Shown here piece by piece: positions 1 to 8,762 of a stretch of 64,000 nucleotides of DNA. Numbering within the stretch: the stretch's first letter is position 1; every line of letters begins with the position of its first letter. The notes beneath the pieces were generated by a model. The model saw nothing but the letters and a program-made list of their open reading frames with translations, was not told where the DNA came from and did not search any database. The stretch is taken from assembly GCA_902796855.1 (NCBI GenBank), contig CADBQN010000012.1, forward strand, positions 1 through 64,000, written 5' to 3'. Both the position numbers and the translations under genes were made by a program. This DNA comes from an uncultured Bacillota bacterium (lineage in GTDB: Bacteria > Bacillota > Dehalobacteriia > UBA7702).

Positions 1-612
1 CTGAACGCCTTCGCCGCTGACGTCTCTGGTGATGGAGACGTTTTCCGATTTTTTGGAGATCTTGTCGATCTCGTCGATGTAGATGATCCCCCGGGAGGCG
101 GCGTCCACATCAAAATCGGCGGCCTGGAGCAGCTTTAAGAGGATGTTTTCCACATCCTCGCCGACGTAGCCGGCTTCGGTCAGCGTCGTGGCGTCGGCCA
201 CGGCGAAGGGTACGTGGAGGAAGCGGGCCAGCGTCTGGGCGAGGAGCGTTTTCCCGGTGCCCGTGGGGCCCACCAGCAGGATATTGGACTTTTGCAGTTC
301 CACATCGTCGCCGAGGCGGACGCCGATGCGCTTATAGTGATTGTAGACGGCGACGGAGAGGACTTTTTTCGCCTCGTCCTGGCCGATGACGTACTGATCG
401 AGACATTCCGTCAGCTCCCGCGGTTTCGGCAGTTCGCCGAGGTCCAGCTCGGGCTCGTCAAAACCGACGGAATCATCAACGATCTGGACGCAGAGACCGA
501 CGCACTCGTCGCAGATATTGACGTTGGGGCCGGCGATGAGCTTCTTCACCTCATCGGCGCTTTTGCCGCAGAAGGAGCAGACCGGCACGTCCGGATGGTT
601 GTTTTTTGGCAT
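1..612 (-). CDS. clpX: ATP-dependent Clp protease ATPase subunit ClpX (3' end cut by window edge)
   Basis: AAA+ unfoldase that recognises tagged proteins and threads them into ClpP. Only the first 204 residues are in the window. The N-terminus carries the zinc-binding domain (first cysteine pair as CSFCGK near residues 12-17, second as CDECVGLC near 34-41). It is followed by the AAA+ module with Walker A GPTGTGKT and Walker B IIYIDEID. The start ATG at 612 follows a GGAGGA ribosome site. It lies 20 bp downstream of clpP in the same direction, and the order tig-clpP-clpX is the classical one. Identification is secure; the C-terminus lies beyond base 1. Confidence 0.97.
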   Translation of the reverse strand, partial: MPKNNHPDVPVCSFCGKSADEVKKLIAGPNVNICDECVGLCVQIVDDSVGFDEPELDLGELPKPRELTECLDQYVIGQDEAKKVLSVAVYNHYKRIGVRLGDDVELQKSNILLVGPTGTGKTLLAQTLARFLHVPFAVADATTLTEAGYVGEDVENILLKLLQAADFDVDAASRGIIYIDEIDKISKKSENVSITRDVSGEGVQ

Positions 613-632
613 GAAATCGTCCTCCGCTTGGC

Positions 633-1223
633 TCAGCGGCGCTCGATGACACGGTCGATGAGGCCGTAAGCCTTGGCTTCCTCGGCGGTCATAAAGTGAT
701 CCCGTTCGGTATCGAGGGTCACCTGTTCCAGGGATTTCCCGGTGCGTTCGGCGAGGATGGTGTTGAGTTTTTTCTTGGTCGCCAGGATGTGGTTGGCGTG
801 GATCTGGACGTCGGTGGCCTGGCCCTGAGCGCCGCCGAGGACCTGATGGATCATGATATCGGCGTTGGGAAGGGCAAAGCGCTTGCCGTCGGCGCCGGCG
901 GCGAGGAGAAACGCGCCCATGCTGGCGGCCATGCCGACGCAGATCGTCTGCACGTCGCAGCGGATGTAGTTCATCGTGTCGTAGATGGCGAGGCCCGCCG
1001 AGACGGAGCCGCCGGGACTGTTGATGTAGAAGCAGATATCCTTTTGGGGATCGTCGGCTTCGAGGAACAGCATCTGCGCGATGATCAGGTTGGCGACGGT
1101 ATCATCGACGGCGGAGCCGAGAAAGATGATGCGGTCTTTCAGCAGGCGGGAATAAATGTCGTAGCTTCTTTCCCCTCTGCCGGTCTGTTCAATGACATAA
1201 GGTATCGTATAATTATACGCCAT
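633..1223 (-). CDS. clpP: ATP-dependent Clp protease proteolytic subunit ClpP
   Basis: Serine peptidase that forms the tetradecameric Clp chamber. The catalytic Ser lies in GMAASMGAF, the His in MIHQVLGG and the Asp in the DTERDHFM segment. I chose the ATG at 1223 (protein begins [12 protein letters not shown], 196 residues) because an AAAGGAGGA ribosome site precedes it at good spacing. An upstream in-frame ATG at 1250 would add nine non-conserved residues and lacks such a site. The gene sits between tig and clpX and is probably cotranscribed with clpX. Confidence 0.97.
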   Translation of the reverse strand: MAYNYTIPYVIEQTGRGERSYDIYSRLLKDRIIFLGSAVDDTVANLIIAQMLFLEADDPQKDICFYINSPGGSVSAGLAIYDTMNYIRCDVQTICVGMAASMGAFLLAAGADGKRFALPNADIMIHQVLGGAQGQATDVQIHANHILATKKKLNTILAERTGKSLEQVTLDTERDHFMTAEEAKAYGLIDRVIERR

Positions 1224-1314
1224 GGTTCCTCCTTTATTACATTTGTTCACTGAGCCCGGGGCAGAATCAAAACCCCGAGCTCAACAACGATATTCTATTC
1301 CTTTGACGGCGGAA

Positions 1315-2664
1315 TTATTCAGCGTCCGCCGCTTTTTCTTCCGTTTCTTCTTTTTCTTCCGCTTTTTCGGTTTCGGTGATGTCGGCGTTGGCCACGAGGA
1401 AGTCAATGGCCTTCTTCAGCAGGATCGTGAAGATCAAAACACTGTACTGGCCGTTTTCCATCAGGCGGGCTTTGATGTCGTCGGGCTGGGAGTTGGTCAT
1501 CAGCGCCACTTTGGTGATTTCGGCGTCGACGTCCACTTCCTCGGCCTCAATGTTTTCTCTCTTGGCGACTTCCAAAAGGGAGACTTCGGTCTTCACCGAG
1601 CGTTCGGCGGCGGGGCGGTTCTCTTCTTTCAGCTCGTCCATGGTCTTGCCGACATACTGGAGATACTGATCGAGGTCAAGGCCCTGCTGGCTCAAGCGGG
1701 TGTTCATATCGGTGATGAAGCTGTCCACTTTTTCATCGATCATCACGTCGGGAATGGTGACTTCGGTGATGTCGAGGAGAGCGTCGATGGCCTGGTCGCG
1801 CAGGGCTTCGTTGGCGCTGCGTTCCGCCTGATCCTTCAATTCGTCCTCGACGTGCTCACGATAGGCGGCGACGGTTTCCGCCGGGGAGATCAGCTGGACA
1901 AAATCGTCGGTGAGTTCCGGCAGTTCCTTGCGGCGGATCTCATTGACATGGACGGCGAAGACGGCGTCTTTGCCTTGGAGATTTTCGGAATGATAATCTT
2001 CGGGGAAGGTCACTTTGACATCGACGTCGTCGCCGACTTTGTGGCCTTTGAGCTGTTCCTCAAAGCCGGGGATAAAGGTGTCGCTGCCGATGCCCAGAGG
2101 ATATTTTTCCGCGGAGCCGCCGGGGAATTCCTCCCCGTCGATGGTGCCTTTATAGTCGATGGTGACGAGGTCGCTTTCTTCCACGACGGCGTCTTCGTCA
2201 ACGGAGACCATTTTGCTGTGGCGGTCCAGGGTGCGTTCGATCTGGGCTTCCACGTCCGCTTCGGTGACGGCGGTCTTGGTCTTTGTCAGTTTCAGGCCCT
2301 TATATTCGCCGAGTTCCGGTTCGGGATGAAGGATGGTCTTGGCTTTGAAGATGAATTCCTCATCCTCGCCGATCTGGACGATCTCCACTTCGGGGCTGGC
2401 GACGGGATCGAGGCCCTCTTCGGAGATAGCTTCGGCGTAGGCCGGGCTCATCATGATTTCGGCGGCTTCTTCCAGGATGGCGCCTTTGCCGATTCTCTGT
2501 TCCAGAACGAATTTGGGGACTTTCCCTTTGCGGAAACCGGGGATATCGACCTGTTTGGCGATTTTCAGATAGCCTTTGTTCACGGCTTTGGCAACGGTTT
2601 CCTTATCGACGGTGATGGTAAGTTCCGCTTCGTTGACGACATCTCTCTTCACTTCATACTTCAT
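1315..2664 (-). CDS. tig: Trigger factor, ribosome-associated chaperone and peptidyl-prolyl isomerase
   Basis: 449-residue chaperone that docks at the ribosomal exit tunnel and shields nascent chains. The ribosome-binding signature GFRKGKVPK is near residues 43-51. The central FKBP-like PPIase domain starts around ESDLVTIDYKG (about residue 163). A long helical C-terminal substrate-binding domain ends in a Glu-rich tail (EKAEEKEETEEKAADAE). It heads the tig-clpP-clpX group; about 90 bp separate it from clpP. A good sigma-A promoter lies upstream at 2835-2863, giving a leader of roughly 160 nt. Confidence 0.97.
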   Translation of the reverse strand: MKYEVKRDVVNEAELTITVDKETVAKAVNKGYLKIAKQVDIPGFRKGKVPKFVLEQRIGKGAILEEAAEIMMSPAYAEAISEEGLDPVASPEVEIVQIGEDEEFIFKAKTILHPEPELGEYKGLKLTKTKTAVTEADVEAQIERTLDRHSKMVSVDEDAVVEESDLVTIDYKGTIDGEEFPGGSAEKYPLGIGSDTFIPGFEEQLKGHKVGDDVDVKVTFPEDYHSENLQGKDAVFAVHVNEIRRKELPELTDDFVQLISPAETVAAYREHVEDELKDQAERSANEALRDQAIDALLDITEVTIPDVMIDEKVDSFITDMNTRLSQQGLDLDQYLQYVGKTMDELKEENRPAAERSVKTEVSLLEVAKRENIEAEEVDVDAEITKVALMTNSQPDDIKARLMENGQYSVLIFTILLKKAIDFLVANADITETEKAEEKEETEEKAADAE

Positions 2665-2834
2665 GATTACAGCTCCTCTTATAGATCTTATAAAAATGGT
2701 GTGACACGCCGTTCAGCGGACGGCGGTGCCGAAAGGACGGTTTTTTGCTCCCCGCCGGCGCGCCGGGCGCTCACGGCGGCGAGGGAAAACGATCAAGTTG
2801 GCAGACAACTCCATTTTAATGATATATTCGATTT

Positions 2835-2863
2835 ATTCTATCACGCCCGCCCGCAGAAATCAA
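2835..2863 (-). promoter_or_regulatory. Sigma-A promoter of tig
   Basis: Read on the minus strand: -35 TTGATT (2858-2863), 17-bp spacer, -10 TAGAAT (2835-2840). It is the best promoter in the 470-bp gap upstream of tig. Confidence 0.7.
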
Positions 2864-3136
2864 GGAAAATTATTACCATAATAAGGGAAATCCTTTCAAA
2901 ACGGTTTTTTTGAGGAGCGGAGCTTACAGCGTATCCGCATTTTTAAAACATCCCTTTTAATAAAAGTGTCCTTCATCAAACCCCCCATAAATATTTATCA
3001 AACTTATATAGATAAAATACAGACACTCAAAGACGATTATATTATACTATTATTGGGATGTTTTATACAACAAAGTCTTCTTTTTCACATCCCGTCAGCA
3101 TTTTTCTTTTTTCATGGTTTCTAAGGAGAGAATTAA
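2864..3136. other. AT-rich gene-free stretch upstream of the small membrane-protein cluster
   Basis: No convincing gene on either strand. It is much richer in A+T than its surroundings. A weak plus-strand promoter candidate (CAGACA at 3020-3025, 17-bp spacer, TATACT at 3043-3048) could serve the gene at 3137. The base-composition shift continues into that gene. Confidence 0.4.
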
Positions 3137-3622
3137 ATGAACCTCTTAAAAAAATGTCTAAAATATATGACCATTATTTTAATTCCCCTGCTCTGCCTAA
3201 AAATGGCAAATCATTACATTTTAGGACAATCATACCATTTCGTAATCAAAATGATTCCCGTCTATTTCATCACCGCTCTTTTGCTCTTTATCGTCCTTCG
3301 CCCACGATACAAAAAATGGGAACCGTTCCTGTTTTTGCTGCCGCTGATTTATATATTCCCCTTTTGTCTGTATGCGACGACATATAATGATATATCCAAC
3401 TCTCAGCATCCCGCTGTTTTGTTTTTTTGGACAAAGATATTTATTCAGTTTTGGAGCAGTCAGCATTTCAGCTGTATGCTCTTTGCCGCGTATCTCGCCA
3501 AGTTCTGCGTTGATATTTGCCTGAACCTCCGCGACGCCGTCCGCGGGAAGAAGATCATCGACACCGCGGAAGAGGATGCGCCGCCGGTGACAGACACACA
3601 AAAAAAGGAGATTACACCATGA
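3137..3622 (+). CDS. Small membrane protein, paralogue 1 of 3 (function unknown)
   Basis: 161 residues, no family recognised. The N-terminus is a short Lys-rich start (MNLLKKCLKY) followed by a hydrophobic helix. Further hydrophobic segments lie at about residues 37-53, 61-80 and 95-120. The cytoplasmic-looking tail holds the motif LNLRDAVRGKK shared with the next two genes. The first two thirds are strikingly AT-rich for this genome. The stop overlaps the start of the next gene (ATGA at 3619-3622), indicating translational coupling. No signal for a particular function is visible. Confidence 0.75.
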   Translation: MNLLKKCLKYMTIILIPLLCLKMANHYILGQSYHFVIKMIPVYFITALLLFIVLRPRYKKWEPFLFLLPLIYIFPFCLYATTYNDISNSQHPAVLFFWTKIFIQFWSSQHFSCMLFAAYLAKFCVDICLNLRDAVRGKKIIDTAEEDAPPVTDTQKKEITP

Positions 3623-4095
3623 ACGCATTGAAACGCTGTCTCAGGTACCTGCTGATCGTTTTCGCGCCGCTGATCTGTTTAAAACTGGCCGCCGTTTTCA
3701 TCTCCGGGGCATATGACCGCACCGCGGTGCGGATGATCCTCATCTACAGCGTCATCCTTCTGCTGACGCTCCTCGTCGGACAGTGGCGGCTGAGGAAATT
3801 CGAGCTGCTGCTGCCGCTGATTCCGATGGCGGCCCTTTCCGTCCTCTGCGTCACGCCGCAGACGTTCAATACCTGGACGCTGGCCCCCTCCCCCTTCGGC
3901 TCCTACGTGATTTTTATGTTCACCCATTTTTGGGCCGGTCAGGGCCTGGCCTGCATGCTCTTTGCCGCCGGCCTCGTCAAGATCCTTCTTGACCTCGGCC
4001 TGAATCTCCGCGACGCCGCCCAAAAGGGGAAAGACGCGGAAACCGCCGCGGACGGCGGCGGGGAGGAAGAAACGGACGCGCCGGACATGGGTTAA
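3619..4095 (+). CDS. Small membrane protein, paralogue 2 of 3 (function unknown)
   Basis: 158 residues from the ATG at 3619, which follows AAAAAAGGAG and overlaps the previous stop. Same plan as its neighbours: MNALKRCLRY start, about four hydrophobic segments, then CMLFAAGLVK and LNLRDAAQKGKDAET. The acidic tail ends EETDAPDMG. The tail and the following non-coding DNA are nearly identical to those of the third copy, so copies 2 and 3 come from a recent duplication or a gene-conversion event. Confidence 0.8.
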   Translation: MNALKRCLRYLLIVFAPLICLKLAAVFISGAYDRTAVRMILIYSVILLLTLLVGQWRLRKFELLLPLIPMAALSVLCVTPQTFNTWTLAPSPFGSYVIFMFTHFWAGQGLACMLFAAGLVKILLDLGLNLRDAAQKGKDAETAADGGGEEETDAPDMG

Positions 4096-4173
4096 AGGAG
4101 CGTTTTCCCCGCGGAGCGGTATGTCGGCGATTGGCCGTGCCGTTAACGATTCACCGTACCGCGCGGGCAGGCC
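4000..4173 (+). repeat. Direct repeat unit, copy A (gene tail plus downstream DNA)
   Basis: About 170 bp covering the last ~30 codons of the second paralogue and ~78 bp of following non-coding DNA. It is matched by copy B at 4618-4787 with few differences. Similarity fades on into ttgcgg/cacctgttca remnants a little further downstream in both copies. Confidence 0.85.
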
Positions 4174-4254
4174 GAAAAGCCCCTGCATAAAAAAAGAGCT
4201 CTTTGCGGGAAAAGACCTGTTCAAACGATTTTCTATATAAAGAGAGGTTTTGTC

Positions 4255-4713
4255 ATGTCCGTTTTCAAACGCTGTCTCAAATACGCGGTCACGCTGTTAA
4301 CGCCTCTCGTGTTCCTGCTGGCGTCGGACGCCGTCTGCCGCAGTCACGGCGTCGTCATCCGGCTCACGCCGCTGATTTCCTTTTACGTCGCGACGTTTCT
4401 GGTTCTGTCCCTGATTTACCGCTGGCGGTTCAGGGGATGGGAGCTGATCATCCTCTTTCTGCCCCTGCCCTTTCTCCAGCTGTTCTGCGTGACGACGGAT
4501 TTTCACGATGCCCATGAGGCGCTCTATTCGTTCTTATACATCCATTTCGGGTTCTACCCATATAATTTCTGCATGATTTACGGCGCTTACCTGGGGAAAT
4601 TCCTCCTTGAAATCGTGCTGAACCTCCGCGACGCCGCCCGAAAGGGGAAAGACGCGGAAACCGCCGCAGACGGCGGAGAAGAGGAAGAAGCGGACGCGCC
4701 GGACATGGGTTAA
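4255..4713 (+). CDS. Small membrane protein, paralogue 3 of 3 (function unknown)
   Basis: 152 residues. It begins MSVFKRCLKYAV after an AGAGAGG ribosome site. Several hydrophobic segments precede the family tail LNLRDAARKGKDAET and the terminal DAPDMG. The gene is separated from paralogue 2 by 159 bp, unlike the overlapping first pair. No catalytic motif is visible. The hydrophobic middle differs strongly between the three copies while the ends are conserved, which suggests that the tail interacts with a common partner. That is inference only. Confidence 0.78.
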   Translation: MSVFKRCLKYAVTLLTPLVFLLASDAVCRSHGVVIRLTPLISFYVATFLVLSLIYRWRFRGWELIILFLPLPFLQLFCVTTDFHDAHEALYSFLYIHFGFYPYNFCMIYGAYLGKFLLEIVLNLRDAARKGKDAETAADGGEEEEADAPDMG

Positions 4714-4787
4714 AGGAGCGTTTTCCCCGCGGAGCGGTACGTCGGCGATTGGCCGTGCAACGATTCGCCGTACCGCGCGGGCAGGCC
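4618..4787 (+). repeat. Direct repeat unit, copy B
   Basis: Matches copy A (4000-4173): the DNA from the LNLRDAA codons through the stop and on to gcgggcaggcc. A few bases are deleted around 4758. Confidence 0.85.
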
Positions 4788-4880
4788 TTCCGGTCTGCCT
4801 CCGCGCGAAAGAAGGAACTATTTGCGGTAAATCACCTGTTCAGCGCGGTTTATCACGGGTCATTCCGACCATATACAAAA

Positions 4881-4910
4881 GGGATCGCGGGCCTCCGGGC
4901 CTACGATCTC
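4881..4910 (-). terminator. Intrinsic terminator at the end of the aro operon
   Basis: Stem pairing gggatcg with cgatctc and an inner ggcct/ccgggcc helix, overlapping the aroQ stop. On the minus strand it is followed by CTTTTGT. On the plus strand a cttttt run also follows, so it may work both ways. Confidence 0.6.
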
Positions 4911-5353
4911 TTTTTGGTTTCCTTTTCCAAATACGCTTTCAAATACAGAATCGCTTCGCGATAGCCTTCAAAGCCCATGCCCTTGAACGTTTTGATACAG
5001 GCCATGCCGGGGTAGGAGACGCGTCGGAAGGGCTCCCTGGCGTCAACGTCGGAGAGATGCACCTCCACGGCGGGAAGGGCGACAGCTTTCAGCGCGTCCA
5101 GCAGGGCGATACTGGTGTGGGTGTAGGCGGCGGGGTTGATGACGATGCCGTCGCAGACGCCGTAAGCCGCCTGGATCTCGTCGACGAGGGCGCCTTCGTA
5201 ATTGGACTGGAAGATCTCGCATTCCAGCTCCTCCGCGGCGCAGACCGACTCGATGAAGCGGCAGAGCGCGCCGTAGCTCTCACCGCCGTAGATATCCGGC
5301 TCCCGAAGGCCGAGGAGGTTCAGGTTGGGGCCATTGAGGATCAGCAGTTTCAT
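4901..5353 (-). CDS. aroQ: 3-Dehydroquinate dehydratase, type II
   Basis: 150-residue enzyme converting 3-dehydroquinate to 3-dehydroshikimate. The type II start motif LLILNGPNLNLLG is present, with the active-site Tyr in the mobile loop (REPDIYGG), an Asn/His site in INPAAYTHTSIALLDAL, and EVHLSDVDAREPFR. It is the last gene of the aromatic operon and its start overlaps the stop of the aroE-aroK fusion (ATGA). Length is normal for the family. Confidence 0.97.
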   Translation of the reverse strand: MKLLILNGPNLNLLGLREPDIYGGESYGALCRFIESVCAAEELECEIFQSNYEGALVDEIQAAYGVCDGIVINPAAYTHTSIALLDALKAVALPAVEVHLSDVDAREPFRRVSYPGMACIKTFKGMGFEGYREAILYLKAYLEKETKKRS

Positions 5354-6579
5354 TCGATCACCTCCAGAATTTTAGCGACGGTCTCGGCCACATCGCCGTC
5401 GTTGGCGACGGTGACGTCGGCGAACCGCCGATACAGCGGTTCCCGGTACCGGGCGATGGCCGCCAGGTCACCGCTCTGCGAAAGGGGGCGTCCCGCCGTG
5501 GAGAGCCGTTCCAGCGGCCGGGTGACACGGATCAGCAGGCCGTTTTGGCTCAGGGAAGCCAGGTTCTCTTCACGAAGGACGGCGCCGCCGCCGGTGGCGA
5601 TGACAAGCCCCCGCTCCTTGCCGAGGGAGGCCAAAACGGCGCTTTCACGGTCGCGAAAGGCTTCTTCCCCCTCGGCGAGGAGTTCGCCGACGGCGCGGCC
5701 CGTCCGCCGTTCCAGTTCCGCGTCGCTGTCGCGGAAGGGGCGTCCCGTCGCCGCCGCCAGTTCCCGGCCGACGGCGGTCTTGCCGCAGCCGGGCATGCCG
5801 ATGAGGATCAGGTTCCGGTTACGGCGGCGAAGGGTCGCCACGATTTCCCCGATCCGTCCGCTCCGCGTCCCCGGCGGCTCCCCGTGAAATAGCTCCGAAG
5901 CGCGGACGGCCTGAGCCGCCAGCATCGTCAGGCCGCCGAAGACCGGGACGTTCCGTTCTTCCGCGGCCAGCATCAGCGATGTTCGCGCCGGGTTGCAGAT
6001 CAGGTCGAACACCGCCTCAAGGCCGGGGAAATCCGCCGGATCAACGAGGGTCGCCCCGTTGTTCGGGTACATCCCCACCGGCGTGGCGTTGACGAGAATC
6101 GCCGCGTCCCGCTGGGACGAGAGGTCCTTCAGGGAGACGGGGCCGCCGCGGGAGGCCATCGTCACCGACGCCGCGCCGAGATCGGCCAGGACGGCGGCGG
6201 CGGTCTTCGCCGCGCCGCCGGCGCCGAGGATCAGCGCCTTTTTGCCGGCGATGTCGACGCCGCTCTCATCGACCAGCCGGCGAAAGCCGAAAGCGTCGGT
6301 GTTGTCGCCATAGAGGGTGCCGTCCTCCCGGCGGAGGACGGTGTTGACGTTCCTCAGCCGCGCCGCCAGCGGCGAAACCTCGTCGCAGAGGGCAAAGGCC
6401 GTCTCTTTATAGGGAATCGTGACATTGACGCCTTTGAACGCGGCGTTTTTGAAAAAATCTTTCACCTCGTCCTCGTCGGCCAGCTCAAAAAGAGCGTAAT
6501 CAGCGTCGCCGAGGAGGGCGTGGATCGCCGGGGAATCGCTGTGGCCCAGCTTTTTGCCGACGAGGCCGAACCGCGCCAT
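5350..6579 (-). CDS. Bifunctional shikimate dehydrogenase / shikimate kinase (AroE-AroK fusion)
   Basis: 409 residues carrying two consecutive shikimate-pathway steps in one chain. Residues ~1-250 are AroE: substrate motif GHSDSPAIH, catalytic Lys in VTIPYKE, NTDAFGF, and the NADP-binding loop GAGGAAK. Residues ~255-409 are shikimate kinase: Walker A GMPGCGKT, DSDAELE, GGGAVLRE and GRPLSQSG. All key residues look intact in both halves. Two adjacent ATGs exist at 6582 and 6579; the second is better spaced from the AGGTGAT ribosome site. The gene overlaps pheA upstream and aroQ downstream. Confidence 0.95.
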   Translation of the reverse strand: MARFGLVGKKLGHSDSPAIHALLGDADYALFELADEDEVKDFFKNAAFKGVNVTIPYKETAFALCDEVSPLAARLRNVNTVLRREDGTLYGDNTDAFGFRRLVDESGVDIAGKKALILGAGGAAKTAAAVLADLGAASVTMASRGGPVSLKDLSSQRDAAILVNATPVGMYPNNGATLVDPADFPGLEAVFDLICNPARTSLMLAAEERNVPVFGGLTMLAAQAVRASELFHGEPPGTRSGRIGEIVATLRRRNRNLILIGMPGCGKTAVGRELAAATGRPFRDSDAELERRTGRAVGELLAEGEEAFRDRESAVLASLGKERGLVIATGGGAVLREENLASLSQNGLLIRVTRPLERLSTAGRPLSQSGDLAAIARYREPLYRRFADVTVANDGDVAETVAKILEVIE

Positions 6580-7721
6580 CATATCACCTCGCTGTAGCTG
6601 CCCAGATAGGCAAAGGTCTCGCAGTCGCGGCGAATCTCCCGCATCAGCCGCAGGAACCGCGGGGAATAGACGGAAGTTTCCAGATCAAAATAGAACATGA
6701 ACTCAAAATCGCGGTCGGGAATGGGGCGGCTTTCCAGCTTAATGAGGTTGATCCCCAGGACGTAGAGGCGAGAAAGCACCTTATAGAGGGCGCCGGGACG
6801 ATGGGGCAGCGTCAGCATGAGGCTGGTCTTGTCGGCGCCGGGGTAGATCTCCAGCTCCTTCGCGACGCAGATAAAGCGGGTGTAGTTGTTGTCCCGGTCC
6901 TGTACCGAATCGGCGAGACGGCAGAGACCGTACAGCGCGGCGCAGGCGCGGGAGGAGAGGGCGGCGACGTCGGTACGGCCGCTTTCCGCCACCATCTTCG
7001 CGGCGGCGGCGGTGTTGGCGCAGGGGATCACCTTGACTTCGGGGAACCGGCGCAGAAAATCGCCGCACTGGCTGATGGCCTGCTCGTGGGAATAGATCTC
7101 CCGCAGGCCGCCGAGGTCGGCGCCGGGGTTCGCCAAAAGGCTGTGGTCGACTTTGAGCCGGACGGCGCGGACGACGCGGAACCCCCCTTTGGCCATCAGG
7201 TCGTAAACGCGGTTCACCGAACCGGCGGCGCTGTTTTCCAGGGGCACGACGCCGTAGCGGCAGAGCCCCTTGGCCACGGCGGTGAACACCGCCTCAAAAT
7301 CGTCGAACCAGAGCACGTTGGGGGCGCGGAACAGCCGCTCGCAGGCAAGCTGGGAATAGGCTCCCTCCACGCCCTGGCAGGCGACGGAGGCGCTTTCCGG
7401 GAAGAGCGGCGGCGTCTTTTCGATGGCGCGGCGGATCTCGTCGGTGAGGGCCGTATCGCCGTCCAAAAGGACGCTCTGATAGCCGGAGCTGAGGTCGAAG
7501 AGAGACGAAAACAGCGTCATCGCGTATTCCCGCAGCTCCCCTTCGGTCTTTTCGCCGATCTCCGCCAAAATCTGCCGCTCCCGGGCGGCGTCGCGAACGG
7601 GGAGACCCTGTTCCCGCTTGACCCGGGCGATCTCGGCGGAGACCTCCATGCGCTCGGCAAAGACCGAGAGCAGCTCTTCGTCGATGTCGTCGATGCGCTC
7701 ACGCAGTTCCTGTAATTCCAT
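6579..7721 (-). CDS. pheA: Bifunctional chorismate mutase / prephenate dehydratase (P-protein)
   Basis: 380 residues directing chorismate to phenylpyruvate. Residues ~1-85 form an AroQ-type chorismate mutase (RERIDDIDEELL, AERMEVSAEIARVK). Residues ~110-280 are prephenate dehydratase: start CQGVEGAYSQLA, then VPLENSAAGSVN and the catalytic Thr region DRDNNYTRFICV. The C-terminal ACT domain carries LTLPHRPGALYKVL and the Phe-binding-type motif NLIKLESRPI, so phenylalanine feedback is expected. It lies 6 bp downstream of aroC. Confidence 0.96.
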   Translation of the reverse strand: MELQELRERIDDIDEELLSVFAERMEVSAEIARVKREQGLPVRDAARERQILAEIGEKTEGELREYAMTLFSSLFDLSSGYQSVLLDGDTALTDEIRRAIEKTPPLFPESASVACQGVEGAYSQLACERLFRAPNVLWFDDFEAVFTAVAKGLCRYGVVPLENSAAGSVNRVYDLMAKGGFRVVRAVRLKVDHSLLANPGADLGGLREIYSHEQAISQCGDFLRRFPEVKVIPCANTAAAAKMVAESGRTDVAALSSRACAALYGLCRLADSVQDRDNNYTRFICVAKELEIYPGADKTSLMLTLPHRPGALYKVLSRLYVLGINLIKLESRPIPDRDFEFMFYFDLETSVYSPRFLRLMREIRRDCETFAYLGSYSEVI

Positions 7722-7727
7722 AGGTTC

Positions 7728-8723
7728 TCATCCCTTCTTTTCCATTGACGCCAAAACGTCGTATACAGCCACCGCCGCCGCCGCTTCCACGCAGGGCACG
7801 GCCCGCGGCACGATACAGGGATCGTGGCGGCCGGCGACGGAGATCACCGTTTCTTTCATCGTTTCCAGGTCAACGCTCCGCTGTTCCGCGGCGATGGAGG
7901 GCGTCGGCTTGAACGCCGCCCGCAGGACGACGGCTTCACCGTCGGTCTTTCCCTCGCTGAAGCCGTTCTCCCGCGCCTTGCTGCCCTTGGAGACAGCGTC
8001 GCCGCCAAAGGACACGCCGCGGACGGCGGGGATGGCGAAGACCGCGTCGGCAACGCGGCTTTTAAGGTCGGGGAGACCGGCGGGAAGTCCGCTGAGGACG
8101 CACTCGACGACGCCGCCGACGGAATCCCCGGCAAGGCGGGCTTCGTCGATGACCGCCTTCATCGCCTCGGCCGCTCCGTCATCGACAGCGGGGAAATCCT
8201 TCGCCGCGACGGAACCGTCGAAGGCCGCGCCATCGGCGACGGCGCCGACGGAGAGGATCCGGCCGCGGACCGAGACGCCCCGCCGCTCCAAAAGCTGAAG
8301 GCAGACGCCGCCGGCGACACAGAGCGCCGCGGTGAGCCGCCCGGAAAAGTGACCGCCGCCGGCACTGTCCTGAAAGCCGCCGTACTTCAAAGCGGCGGTG
8401 TAATCGGCGTGACCGGGCCGGGGGATCCGGGCGTAGGGCGCGTAATCGGCGGAGCGGGTGTTCGTGTTGAGCAAAATCGCCGTCAGCGGCGCGCCGGTGG
8501 TAACATCGCCGCGGAGACCGGAGAGGAACTCCGGCCGGTCATCCTCCCGCCGCGGCGTGGAAAAGCGGTTCCGCCCCGGGGCCCGGCGCTCCATGAACCG
8601 CGCCAGCGCCGCCATATCCAGCGTCTCCCCGGCGGGGAGCCCCGCAAGTGTCATGCCGACGGCCCTGCCGTGGGACTGACCGAAGATCGTCAGGCGGATC
8701 CGTTCACCGTAGGTACCGCTCAT
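7728..8723 (-). CDS. aroC: Chorismate synthase (short form lacking a conserved loop)
   Basis: 331 residues, about 30-60 shorter than most AroC proteins. It should convert EPSP to chorismate with reduced FMN. The N-terminal signature ([11 protein letters not shown]), the central [10 protein letters not shown] and the C-terminal [17 protein letters not shown] are present, as is AAFKPTPSI. The stretch before AAFKPTPSI, where relatives carry a TN-x-AGGI-x-GG loop, is replaced by a shorter sequence without that motif ([13 protein letters not shown]). The reading frame is open, so this is not a frameshift. Activity is likely but worth testing. It is positioned between tyrA and pheA. Confidence 0.9.
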   Translation of the reverse strand: MSGTYGERIRLTIFGQSHGRAVGMTLAGLPAGETLDMAALARFMERRAPGRNRFSTPRREDDRPEFLSGLRGDVTTGAPLTAILLNTNTRSADYAPYARIPRPGHADYTAALKYGGFQDSAGGGHFSGRLTAALCVAGGVCLQLLERRGVSVRGRILSVGAVADGAAFDGSVAAKDFPAVDDGAAEAMKAVIDEARLAGDSVGGVVECVLSGLPAGLPDLKSRVADAVFAIPAVRGVSFGGDAVSKGSKARENGFSEGKTDGEAVVLRAAFKPTPSIAAEQRSVDLETMKETVISVAGRHDPCIVPRAVPCVEAAAAVAVYDVLASMEKKG

Positions 8724-8762
8724 CAGCGCGCCTCCTTTCCGAAATCGCGAAAAATGATCCGT

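Noticed and set aside
4749-4964. Small plus-strand open frame after the third membrane-protein gene
   Set aside because: It is made of the duplicated non-coding repeat and then antisense aroQ. There is no ribosome site and the composition is unlike a protein.
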